Part shown: positions 18,545 to 26,753 of the stretch, one piece after another
How positions within the stretch are numbered: the first letter of the stretch is position 1
Layout: every line of letters starts with the position of its first letter
NCBI GenBank assembly: GCA_013414795.1
Contig: CP058732.1
Coordinates: 2,145,950-2,209,949, forward strand
DNA: 64,000 bases
Direction: 5' to 3'
Source: Candidatus Kapaibacterium sp.
GTDB lineage: Bacteria; Bacteroidota; Ignavibacteria; Kapaibacteriales; UBA2268
Notes under the pieces: generated by a model
Database searches by the model: none
What the model was told of the DNA's origin: nothing
What the model saw: the letters and a program-made list of their open reading frames with translations, nothing else
Program-made: the position numbers and the translations under genes

Positions 18545-19351
18545 ATGGTAGAATTTGTTGGAAATATCATATTGAAAGGCAAAATTGAATGTGTAACGGG
18601 TTTGCACATAGGTGGTTCAAAAGAAAAATTTGAAATTGGTGGTGTTGATTCTCCAGTCATTCGTGACCCAGTAACACATTATCCTTACATTCCTGGCTCT
18701 TCATTGAAAGGGAAATTACGTGCACTACTGACGTTCGAACTCGGGTTTGAAAAATTGGGGAATAACAGAATAAGAGAAAATGAAATTATCTATAATATTT
18801 TTGGTGCTGGTGCCAACGATGCTGCAAGAAAAGATGGACCAACAAGATTGATAGTTCGTGATGCTTATCCCGATAAGTCTACAATCCAGATGTGGGAAAA
18901 TCTCGATTCAGAATTAATGTACACTGAATTCAAGGCTGAAAATTCCATTGATAGGCTTACCAGCCAGGCAAATCCTCGATTTCTCGAACGTGTTGTTAAA
19001 GGTTCGCATTTTAACGTTGAATTTGTGTATGGAGTATACAAAATCAAAGAAAATTCTTTTGACGAACTCGAACATTTTAAATATTTCATCACTGCTTTAC
19101 GGTTGTTGGAAAACTCATATCTTGGTGGAAGCGGGACACGTGGTTACGGAAAAGTTGGTTTTAAGTTCCTCGAACCAATAGTTCTATTTAAAGAGGATTA
19201 CCAGAGCGGTAGCGAAAATTTTGTAAGGGCTTCGAAAGACCTCGATATCCTTATAAGTGAATTGTATCCAGATGGTTTCAAACATCTTCGCCTTTCGGAT
19301 TTTGATGATAACTTTATTGAGGAAAAGATAATAAGTAAGTTTAGAAAATGA
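18545..19351 (+). CDS. csm3: Type III-A CRISPR backbone RNase subunit Csm3
   Basis: About 268 residues from the ATG at 18545, preferred over 18533 because GGGG lies just before it. It is a RAMP protein with LHIGGSKEKFEIGGVDSPVIRD; the Asp in GGVDSP is residue 35 and corresponds to the catalytic aspartate that cuts target RNA every six nucleotides. YIPGSSLKGKLRALL and the C-terminal GGSGTRGYGKVGF glycine-rich loop complete the RAMP signatures. It overlaps csm4 by four bases. Confidence 0.96.
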   Translation: MVEFVGNIILKGKIECVTGLHIGGSKEKFEIGGVDSPVIRDPVTHYPYIPGSSLKGKLRALLTFELGFEKLGNNRIRENEIIYNIFGAGANDAARKDGPTRLIVRDAYPDKSTIQMWENLDSELMYTEFKAENSIDRLTSQANPRFLERVVKGSHFNVEFVYGVYKIKENSFDELEHFKYFITALRLLENSYLGGSGTRGYGKVGFKFLEPIVLFKEDYQSGSENFVRASKDLDILISELYPDGFKHLRLSDFDDNFIEEKIISKFRK

Positions 19352-20319
19352 AAGCAGTTTATATCTATCCAAAGTCTTCATTTGCAACGGAACTTCGTTC
19401 CGATACCCTTTGGGGGTTAATTATAATGGCAATCGGTTACGTCTGGTCCGAACAGAAACTAATTGAAATAATAAATAGTTTCCTTTATGGAGAAACGCCT
19501 TTCGTCCTTTCTTCGGCTTTTCCATTTCGAAAGAATAGCGAAGGAGAAATTCAACATTATTTACCAAGACCCTTTTTAAAACCAATGTTAAATATTAAAG
19601 ACGATGAAATAATAGACAAACGAAAAAAAACGAAGTCGATAAAATTTGTTATTAAGCCAATCTTTGAAAAAATCATCAATGGGGAAGTGGACGAAAAAGA
19701 ATTAATCGATTTTCTTTATAACAATTTAGATAATTTAGATTTTGCTATTGATCCGATAAAAGTTTCAAATCTCCATACTACCATTGATCCGATGACGGGA
19801 ACAACTCTTGAACTTGAGGGACGGGGTCAGTTATTTTTTACTTATGAGTTCTTTTTTCATAAAAATTATGAGGGCTTGTTTTTCCTTATTGATGGTGATG
19901 ATCTTTCTTTTATCGATCCAGCATTGAGATTCTTAACACATTTTGGGATTGGGGCTGACCACTCAATTGGAAAAGGGCATTTTGATTTTGAAATAAAGGA
20001 CTTTTCGTTTCGATTGCCGGAAAATCCAAATTCGTTCGTTACTTTGTCTCTTTACACCCCAACGGAAGACGAGTTGAACACGTTTATCCAAAACAAAGGT
20101 AATCTTTATTATGAATTAGTCCAAAGAAAAGGGATTATTGGTAGCCAATTTAAGAAAAAAGCGTTCGAAAAGAAACCGTTCTTTGCTTTTTCCGAAGGCT
20201 CTCGTTTTCCGGCTGTTGTTCCTAAGAAGTACTTGGGGAGAATCATAAAAACTATGGACGAACCCCCCGCTTTTTCATATTCTTTTGCTTTTCCTATTCC
20301 AGCAAGATTTAAGGAGTAA
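19348..20319 (+). CDS. csm4: Type III-A CRISPR RAMP subunit Csm4
   Basis: 323 residues. The opening SSFATELRSDTLWGLIIMAIGYVW and PFVLSSAFPF are typical of Csm4, which caps the complex at the crRNA 5' handle next to Cas10. A Gly-rich segment (GIGADHSIGKGHFDFEIKDF) occupies the RAMP loop position. Start ATG overlaps the csm3 stop; csm5 begins 3 bp after its stop, so the csm genes form one translationally coupled unit. Confidence 0.94.
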   Translation: MKAVYIYPKSSFATELRSDTLWGLIIMAIGYVWSEQKLIEIINSFLYGETPFVLSSAFPFRKNSEGEIQHYLPRPFLKPMLNIKDDEIIDKRKKTKSIKFVIKPIFEKIINGEVDEKELIDFLYNNLDNLDFAIDPIKVSNLHTTIDPMTGTTLELEGRGQLFFTYEFFFHKNYEGLFFLIDGDDLSFIDPALRFLTHFGIGADHSIGKGHFDFEIKDFSFRLPENPNSFVTLSLYTPTEDELNTFIQNKGNLYYELVQRKGIIGSQFKKKAFEKKPFFAFSEGSRFPAVVPKKYLGRIIKTMDEPPAFSYSFAFPIPARFKE

Positions 20320-20322
20320 ACT

Positions 20323-21996
20323 ATGGCTGTCTCCTTTTGGTTAAAGACAATCACACCTATTCACATTGGTTCTGGAAAAGAAATTGCACCCGAAGAGTAT
20401 TTTTACCACAATGGAAAATCGTTTAGAATCGACTTGGAACAATGCTTTAAGTTCTTAGGCGAAAAAGTTGGTTTTCAAACTTTAAAAGATAGGCTCCAAG
20501 ATTGGTCTGAATATATTATCCAAAATACTCAAATGACTCTTGAAACCCGAGCAAGAGAAAAGTACCAACTTTCTATTTTCGATTTCGTAACCAATTTCCT
20601 AAAAGATTCCTCATTGAAAAAAGTATTGGAAAGTGAAATTATAAACAACGAGCGGTTCCATCTTTACTTTCTCGAAAGTCCAGAAAAGCCCAGAACAAAT
20701 GTCATCGAAATAGCCAAACTTCCCGATAACTCTGCTTATATTCCCGGATCTTCTATTAAAGGTGTGATTCGAACTGCTTTGCTTTTCATTTCCATTTTGG
20801 AGCAACCGAATTTTAATTTCAATAGATTTATTCCACAAGGTTCAGAAAAAATTAAGCCAAAAGAACTTGACGACAGGCTTTACGAGGAATTTTTTTATTG
20901 TCGTTTCGAAGACCAAAGGCATTTTGATGCAAAATACGACCTTTTGAAATTTATTGGAGTTAGAGACTGTTACATTGTAGAAAGTAATGCCTCCAATCCT
21001 TTCGAGTTAATGAAAGTAGATTTGTTTCTGCGAAATGGAAAGACTCAACCACAAACTCCAACAGTAGAGTTAATCAAAGAAAATGTTGTTTTCAAAGGGG
21101 AAATTTTTGTCGATTTAAAGGCAATGAAACAAATTGCCAAAATGCTTCGTCCAGACGATTCAATAATTGATGAAAGAGGAAAAAAGGTCTGGATTGGCTT
21201 TGGAAGAAAATTTCAAAGGTTGTTCCAAATCGATATCCAATCGCTCTTGGATGATGGTAAAGAAGAAGAAATCGAGGGAAGAATCATCGAAAGAATTTTC
21301 ATTGCTCTTAGTCTCTTCGCCAAAGCAGTTCATAATTCAGACCTTAGTTGGCTGGAAGACTTTTCTAAATCGAAAAAACCAGATACTTCGGTTCTTATTA
21401 ACGGGCTTAAGTCCTTCTATCAAAATCGGTTAAATCCAATACCCAACAAATTCAAAATTGGATGGGCAAGTGGTTTCACCGCAACTACTGTATTTCTTGC
21501 TCTGCTTAACAAACCCGATATACAAAATGATTTAAAAGAAATTTATAAAAAATACATTCATAGGCGGGGGAAGAATATCCCAATGGAGCAATTCCCAATC
21601 TCCCGTCGGATGGCTATGGACAACAACTTGCAACCACTTCCACTCGGTTGGGTCGAATTTTCTTTATCTGAACTGATTAAAACCCAGGAGACACATCCAA
21701 CCGAGCCATCTGAGGAAGTTGAAACTAACCCGGAGGAAACCAAGCCTCAATTTCCAATCGAAATGAAGATTTTCAAAGGAACAACCAATATCCCAGCAAA
21801 AGTGGTAAGCAATACTTCCAAGCCCTTCAAAGTTGAACTCTTGGTAAAAGGTTACGAAGATAAAATTTACAATTGTAGTGGCGTTGATAATCTTGCTTCT
21901 ATTCCTCCTGGAACACTTATTTACACAATGGTAACCGACTTCGATACCAAGAAAAACGAAATCCGTATGTTGAAATTTATTAAGCAGATTAGTTAA
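20323..21996 (+). CDS. csm5: Type III-A CRISPR RAMP subunit Csm5 with extra C-terminal domain
   Basis: 557 residues, considerably longer than the roughly 350-430 usual for Csm5. The RAMP core is clear: LKTITPIHIGSGKEIAPEEY at the N-terminus and SAYIPGSSIKGVIRTALL near residues 137-154, with the WASGFTATTVFLALL glycine-rich segment near 385. An AAGGAG site precedes the ATG. After about residue 450 there is a Pro/Glu/Thr-rich linker, then an 80-residue strand-rich unit (477-557) that is not part of normal Csm5. Csm5 binds the 3' end of crRNA and recruits trimming nucleases, so the extension may be an RNA- or partner-binding module. Confidence 0.93.
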   Translation: MAVSFWLKTITPIHIGSGKEIAPEEYFYHNGKSFRIDLEQCFKFLGEKVGFQTLKDRLQDWSEYIIQNTQMTLETRAREKYQLSIFDFVTNFLKDSSLKKVLESEIINNERFHLYFLESPEKPRTNVIEIAKLPDNSAYIPGSSIKGVIRTALLFISILEQPNFNFNRFIPQGSEKIKPKELDDRLYEEFFYCRFEDQRHFDAKYDLLKFIGVRDCYIVESNASNPFELMKVDLFLRNGKTQPQTPTVELIKENVVFKGEIFVDLKAMKQIAKMLRPDDSIIDERGKKVWIGFGRKFQRLFQIDIQSLLDDGKEEEIEGRIIERIFIALSLFAKAVHNSDLSWLEDFSKSKKPDTSVLINGLKSFYQNRLNPIPNKFKIGWASGFTATTVFLALLNKPDIQNDLKEIYKKYIHRRGKNIPMEQFPISRRMAMDNNLQPLPLGWVEFSLSELIKTQETHPTEPSEEVETNPEETKPQFPIEMKIFKGTTNIPAKVVSNTSKPFKVELLVKGYEDKIYNCSGVDNLASIPPGTLIYTMVTDFDTKKNEIRMLKFIKQIS

Positions 21997-21999
21997 AAT

Positions 22000-22896
22000 A
22001 TGCAAAATCTAAAATTAAGTCTTATACAAACCCCAGAAAATTTCCAGATTTTAGACATTCTGTTAGAAAATAATGGCATCATCTCTCCTTTGGAACTAAA
22101 CACGGTCGAAATTCCAAGCGAAATTGATTGGTCGAAAGGTGTGGTTATCGCTGGACGAGCACCGATTTGGCTTTATACATATCTTGTCCATCAATGCCAT
22201 CCCTCCGCTTGGGTTGCTATTTACGACCCACGCTGGGGAGCAATTGTAATCCAAACACACAAAATCGGTGCCCCATCTGTCGGCGAAATTATCCAACCGA
22301 GCGCCATCCTAAAATACTATAAATTGCCAGATTTAAACAAAAAAATCATCGCCTTTTTGGGAAATCCACACACTGGCAAATCTGTCTTTTTAAAAGTGCT
22401 TCGCAACACGCTGCGAAAAACACTTCCCGACGAAGTTTTCCATCGTGGCTTATTTGTTATTAAGGCTTGCCCCGACGGCGAAGGCGACTGGTTCGGCGAA
22501 CTTCCCGAAGACCAGGGTAAAATCTATCGCTACAAAAACCGTTTCGATGACGATTTCATCCGTAAAGTTGTCTCCAATATCGAGTTGATGAAAAATGAAA
22601 AATCCATTCTTTTAATTGACTGTGGTGGAAAAATTGATAAGTACAATCAAGAAATTCTCAATAAATGTACTCACTCTATAATTCTTGGTACTGATGACCT
22701 TTCAATTGCTGAATGGCGGGGTGCTTCGAAACTTGCTGGCGTTGATATTCTGGCGGAGGTAATTTCTTCAAAAAAAGATGTATCAAAGGTTCTGAACACT
22801 CAACCCTTGCTCGTTGAATACGGTTTTCTGGACAGAAACAAAAAGGACTTCTTACCAATACCCGATGAGTTAATTGACAAAATTATAAATAAATAA
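22000..22896 (+). CDS. Csx3 ring-nuclease domain fused to a P-loop ATPase
   Basis: 298 residues. Residues 35-100 match Csx3 (Crn3), which degrades cyclic tetra-adenylate: GVVIAGRAPIWLYTYLVH, then WVAIYDPRWGAIVIQTHK and VGEII. The expected catalytic His is His87; the acidic partner nine residues later is Glu96, where Asp is described in the archaeal enzyme. From residue 115 a P-loop domain follows with Walker A GNPHTGKS (121-128) and a Walker B-like ILLIDCGG near 208-215. Csx3-ATPase fusions are known but the role of the ATPase is not established. The gene starts 3 bp after csm5 and ends 1 bp before the CARF-HEPN gene, so it belongs to the csm transcript. Confidence 0.88.
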   Translation: MQNLKLSLIQTPENFQILDILLENNGIISPLELNTVEIPSEIDWSKGVVIAGRAPIWLYTYLVHQCHPSAWVAIYDPRWGAIVIQTHKIGAPSVGEIIQPSAILKYYKLPDLNKKIIAFLGNPHTGKSVFLKVLRNTLRKTLPDEVFHRGLFVIKACPDGEGDWFGELPEDQGKIYRYKNRFDDDFIRKVVSNIELMKNEKSILLIDCGGKIDKYNQEILNKCTHSIILGTDDLSIAEWRGASKLAGVDILAEVISSKKDVSKVLNTQPLLVEYGFLDRNKKDFLPIPDELIDKIINK

Positions 22897-22897
22897 A

Positions 22898-24094
22898 ATG
22901 GGCATTGGTATTACTTTCCTTGGTACTGGTAACTACCAAAAGGTAGTATATAGTTACAATAACACAACGGTCGAAACTGAATACTTTCCTTTTGCGTTTT
23001 GTAAATTCTTTAATTTAGATGAAATTTACATTGTACTAACCGAAGAATCTAAACAAAAGCATTTTGGGTCTATTGAAAAACTTTTTCAATGCTGTGACAA
23101 TCCCCCAAACCTTCGCCAGGTTTCCATTCCTCGAGGTCAAAATCAAGATGAACTATGGACAATTTTCGATATCCTTTCAAACTCGCTCCCAGAAAAAGCC
23201 TCGATTTATTTCGACATCACTCACGCTTTTCGCTCTATTCCATTTATGATTTTTGCTGTTTGTAATTTTTTGACTGTGGTGAAAAATGTGAAAATCGAAA
23301 AAGTTGTCTACGGTGCTTACGAATCAAAAATTAACAATGTGGCTCCCGTTTTCGATTTGACCCCCTTCCTCGAGTTAATTAATATGAGCACTGCTGTAAA
23401 TGAATTCCTTCGCTTTGGCAATTCTTTGTCCCTTAAATCTATTTTGAAAAAAATCCACTCCGAGTCGTATAAATTCAACTTGCCCGAAAAACCAAAATCC
23501 CTTACTCCTTTTGCAGATACTCTTGCGAATCTTACCAATGCACTTTCGATTGCCAGAGTAGAAGAAGCAATCCGTCATTCAAACAAACTTGCACAAAAAA
23601 TCCAGAATTTCACCCAAGAAATTACACACTTTAACCAAACAAAACCCTTCTCCTTTTTGTTGAACAAAATACAAGACCGCTTTTCAAATACCGCTCTCAA
23701 TTTCCAGAGTATTTTTTCCAGGGATGGTTTTAAAGTCCAGTTAAAATTGCTCGACTACTACATTGAAACTGAACAATATTTTCCCGCTATAACTCTTGCC
23801 CGTGAAATTGTTGTTTCTTTCATTGCTTGTAGAAATGGTCTTAATCCAAAAAAAAGAGACCACAGAGCGGAAGTCGAGCAACAACTTGGAAAATTGGCGA
23901 AAGACTTTGAAAACCAACAAAACCTTAATAAGTATGAAAATGATTTGGGCAGACTTTGGTCTATCGTTTCGACGACTCGAAATGATATAAATCACGCTGG
24001 AATGAACGAAAATCCAATGGATACAGCCAAAGCAATTAACAATATCAACAAAGTTTGCTTACTCGTTAAAGACTTTATTTCAAAGTACGATTGA
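22898..24094 (+). CDS. CARF-HEPN ribonuclease (Csx1/Csx2, TM1812-like)
   Basis: 398 residues. The N-terminal CARF domain opens ITFLGTGNYQKVVYSY and carries FDITHAFRSIPF at 105-116, the signature of TM1812-type proteins. The helical C-terminal part ends with a HEPN active site, RNDINH (Arg361, His366; RX4H). Such proteins are non-specific RNases switched on by cyclic oligoadenylate from Cas10, giving dormancy or abortive infection. This is the system's only obvious cOA-activated nuclease. It converges on cas6 with a 20-bp overlap of the 3' ends. Confidence 0.93.
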   Translation: MGIGITFLGTGNYQKVVYSYNNTTVETEYFPFAFCKFFNLDEIYIVLTEESKQKHFGSIEKLFQCCDNPPNLRQVSIPRGQNQDELWTIFDILSNSLPEKASIYFDITHAFRSIPFMIFAVCNFLTVVKNVKIEKVVYGAYESKINNVAPVFDLTPFLELINMSTAVNEFLRFGNSLSLKSILKKIHSESYKFNLPEKPKSLTPFADTLANLTNALSIARVEEAIRHSNKLAQKIQNFTQEITHFNQTKPFSFLLNKIQDRFSNTALNFQSIFSRDGFKVQLKLLDYYIETEQYFPAITLAREIVVSFIACRNGLNPKKRDHRAEVEQQLGKLAKDFENQQNLNKYENDLGRLWSIVSTTRNDINHAGMNENPMDTAKAINNINKVCLLVKDFISKYD

Positions 24095-24884
24095 CTACCT
24101 CCAACATTCCAAATCCCAACCCATTCTTCTTTCCAATACCACACTCATAGGCTACTTTTTGCATTTCCACATCAGCAGTAATTTTTATTGGGCACATAAA
24201 TCCTTTCACCCTTGTTTCCCTTTCGCTTCCCTCGGCTATTGTTACCATTTTGCTGACCCCCTCTGCTCCGCCTTTGCTTCGAATGTATTCCCTATCCAAT
24301 TCAATTCTCAACTCGCCATTGTATGTTGATTTATTTACAATTTCATATTTCTTCAAAAGATTATTTGCCAAAGCCTCCTCAATTCCTTCCTCGTCGACTC
24401 GGTAAAAATGTTCATAGACTTTCCCGTTAAGTTCCTTCATAGTCGATGTAACTGTTGGCGAAAGCATAATGTAATCCATTTCCCTCACAAATTTCGGGTC
24501 TTCAATATGTTCAATGTTTTGCACTCGAAATTCGCTACTCACCGACCGATTGGCAATAATAATTCTACTTCGCTTGAAAATTCCGATGATTAAATTTTCT
24601 ACAATTTCGGTTTTGAAGGGAGACGAGAAAAGAAACCAGCAGTTCCTGGTTCCTTTTATAATTTCCCTTTCTTGTTTGAAATCGTGCACAAATAGTCGAG
24701 AAAAAGTAAACAACTTCAAGCGTTTTCCATCCCGAGCAACAAAGCCTTGGTCGTGCAACCAACTTGCAAATTCGGGGGAACTTTCGTAGAAAATCTTGTA
24801 CAAAGCAGAACTCAAAGCATAATTATAATTGATTGGGATTTGAAAATCCTTTTTGGTAGATTTCAACAAAATTTTCAATCTCAC
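24075..24884 (-). CDS. cas6: CRISPR pre-crRNA endoribonuclease Cas6
   Basis: 269 residues starting at a GTG (24882-24884) with GGAGA upstream. It has the Cas6 pattern: YNYALSSALYKIFYE with Tyr near residue 22, SPEFASWLHDQGF with probable catalytic His44, and the C-terminal glycine-rich loop CGIGKKNGLGFGMLEV. Cas6 cuts each repeat to release crRNAs with an 8-nt handle; the repeat's last eight bases ATTACGAC would be that handle. It is transcribed away from array 2, back-to-back with leader 2, so its promoter lies in 24885-25004. Confidence 0.94.
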   Translation of the reverse strand: MRLKILLKSTKKDFQIPINYNYALSSALYKIFYESSPEFASWLHDQGFVARDGKRLKLFTFSRLFVHDFKQEREIIKGTRNCWFLFSSPFKTEIVENLIIGIFKRSRIIIANRSVSSEFRVQNIEHIEDPKFVREMDYIMLSPTVTSTMKELNGKVYEHFYRVDEEGIEEALANNLLKKYEIVNKSTYNGELRIELDREYIRSKGGAEGVSKMVTIAEGSERETRVKGFMCPIKITADVEMQKVAYECGIGKKNGLGFGMLEVVNRTLK

Positions 24885-25004
24885 AAACGTTCTCCAAATA
24901 TTAAAATCAAAATTAACACAACGAAAACAAAAAAAAGCAAAAATTTGAAATTCATCGTTTTCAACTAAGTGTTTAATATTTAATGAATTGAAAAAATTTT
25001 TCTC

Positions 25005-25269
25005 GAAAAAATAGTCTCGAGATGGGGAGAAATTTTGGTAAAAATTGCCGATTTAGGCAGGACTAAAAAATGAATATATTGAAAATCAAGGACTTAACTT
25101 GTCTCGAGATGAATTTTAAAAAAAATTTGCATAATTGAAAAAAAAGTAATAATTTAGAAATGTTTTTAAGGGGAAATCCAAAAGTTCTTTGACAAGTGGA
25201 GACTTTTTATAACAAAAAACGGGGAAAAATAGAGCCAAAACCCGCATAGAATCGAAGTCGAGTTTACTG
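25005..25269 (+). promoter_or_regulatory. Leader of CRISPR array 2
   Basis: 265 bp, about 98% identical to the reverse complement of the array 1 leader; differences are only a handful of single bases. It ends at the first repeat (25270). It contains GTCTCGAGATG at about 25014 and again near 25100, and TTGACA at 25189-25194. Exact equal length of the two copies suggests one duplication or inversion event, or ongoing gene conversion. A promoter is expected in the last 80 bp but I cannot assign it with confidence. Confidence 0.92.
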
Positions 25270-26609
25270 GTTTTAATCGGACTATGTTAGGATTACGACC
25301 CTTGATTTTATTGTATTCTTGTTCACTAAGTATAGTTTTAATCGGACTATGTTAGGATTACGACTTTTTCTAAGTAGTCTCTAATTAAAAAATAGAGAGT
25401 TTTAATCGGACTATGTTAGGATTACGACTATTGTGTTTTTATTTTTTTTCTAAGTAGTCTCTAATTAGTTTTAATCGGACTATGTTAGGATTACGACTGA
25501 ATATTGATTTTCTCTTTTTCTTGAACTGGTTGGGTTTTAATCGGACTATGTTAGGATTACGACTATTTGCCTAAAGGGACAACTGAAATCCAAAACGCTG
25601 GGTTTTAATCGGACTATGTTAGGATTACGACATTGGATCGATCTGCACAGGCAGGAAAAATTCCTGCCAGTTTTAATCGGACTATGTTAGGATTACGACA
25701 TTTACAAATTTATTTTTTGTTTGACTTTTTTTCAAGTTTTAATCGGACTATGTTAGGATTACGACTCAAACCAACAAAATCAAACGTTAACACTACAACG
25801 TTTTAATCGGACTATGTTAGGATTACGACGTTACAAATAACAAAAACAACTTGAAAAAATTTAAATAGTTTTAATCGGACTATGTTAGGATTACGACTTG
25901 TTGGTTTGATTGATTTTGTTGGTTCATAATAACAGTTTTAATCGGACTATGTTAGGATTACGACTGAATAGCCGATAATAAAAAACTAATCACGTCGACG
26001 GGGTTTTAATCGGACTATGTTAGGATTACGACTTCAAAAATACAAAGAAAAAAACTCGATTTCAACGTTTTAATCGGACTATGTTAGGATTACGACTAAT
26101 AACACCTATACTTTGTTAAACATATCCCCTGGTTTTAATCGGACTATGTTAGGATTACGACTTACAATTGCTTTTGCTTTAATTGGTTGACGGTAGTTTT
26201 AATCGGACTATGTTAGGATTACGACTCCCTATTTGCAAGCATTTGTCTTTTTCAATGGTTTTAATCGGACTATGTTAGGATTACGACTTATCTAAAAAAG
26301 ATAATGACATAGCAAAAATTTCAAGTTTTAATCGGACTATGTTAGGATTACGACGATAAAGAAGTGGTTATCAATCTATTAAAAGAATAGTTTTAATCGG
26401 ACTATGTTAGGATTACGACGAATGCTTCGTAATTACTTTTCAAATATTTTCCAGTTTTAATCGGACTATTTTAGGATTACGACCTTCGTCCACGCCATCC
26501 TCTTTTTAAGGCTTGGGTTTTAATCGGACTATTTTAGGTTAATGACAACGTAGGGGTGTAATGCTTTACACCCCTAAACGTTTTAATAGAATTATGTTAG
26601 GATTACGAT
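25270..26609 (+). CRISPR. CRISPR array 2, 21 repeats, read on the plus strand
   Basis: The same 30-nt repeat as array 1, here directly in its sense orientation. Units start at 25270 and recur every 62-69 bp to 26609. The first 18 are perfect; 26454 has one change, 26517 and 26580 are degenerate, marking the old, leader-distal end. Two spacers overlap in sequence (25365-25398 and 25429-25467 share about 23 nt), and the last spacer (26547-26579) is a palindrome related to that at the end of array 1. The array has half as many spacers as array 1, with no identical spacer seen between them. Confidence 0.99.
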
Positions 26610-26725
26610 TGTCATTGTAGGGGCGAATGATTATTCGCCCCTACCTCGAATGATTATTCGCCCCTACTTTTTGATTGGATTGTTCTGGTGTTACACAGAC
26701 AGGGATGTCTGTGCTACTTTTTTGG
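26610..26725. repeat. Outer inverted repeat of the CRISPR locus, right copy
   Basis: Read in reverse complement this region repeats 9285-9470 in the same order: the CACAGACA...TGTCTGTG palindrome (26694-26713), a stretch ending in TTTGATTG, and REP-like palindromes (26617-26667, two units against five on the left). The match ends at 26725. Together with the degenerate repeats this brackets the whole 17.4-kb locus. No transposase and no target duplication are visible. Confidence 0.9.
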
Positions 26726-26753
26726 CTTTCCAGGTGTTTTTAAATGCTTTTTC

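Noticed and set aside
22898..24094. Classical Csm6
   Set aside because: The protein has a TM1812-like CARF signature (FDITHAFRS) and a C-terminal RX4H HEPN site, which fits Csx1/Csx2-type proteins better than Csm6.
25189..25215. A canonical sigma-70 promoter TTGACA...TATAAC in the leader
   Set aside because: The spacing is only about 13 bp, too short for a standard promoter, and this phylum often uses a different -7 element; only noted within the leader entry.
9205..26713. A composite transposon bounded by the outer inverted repeats
   Set aside because: There is no transposase, recombinase or visible target-site duplication; shared array trailers explain the repeats better.
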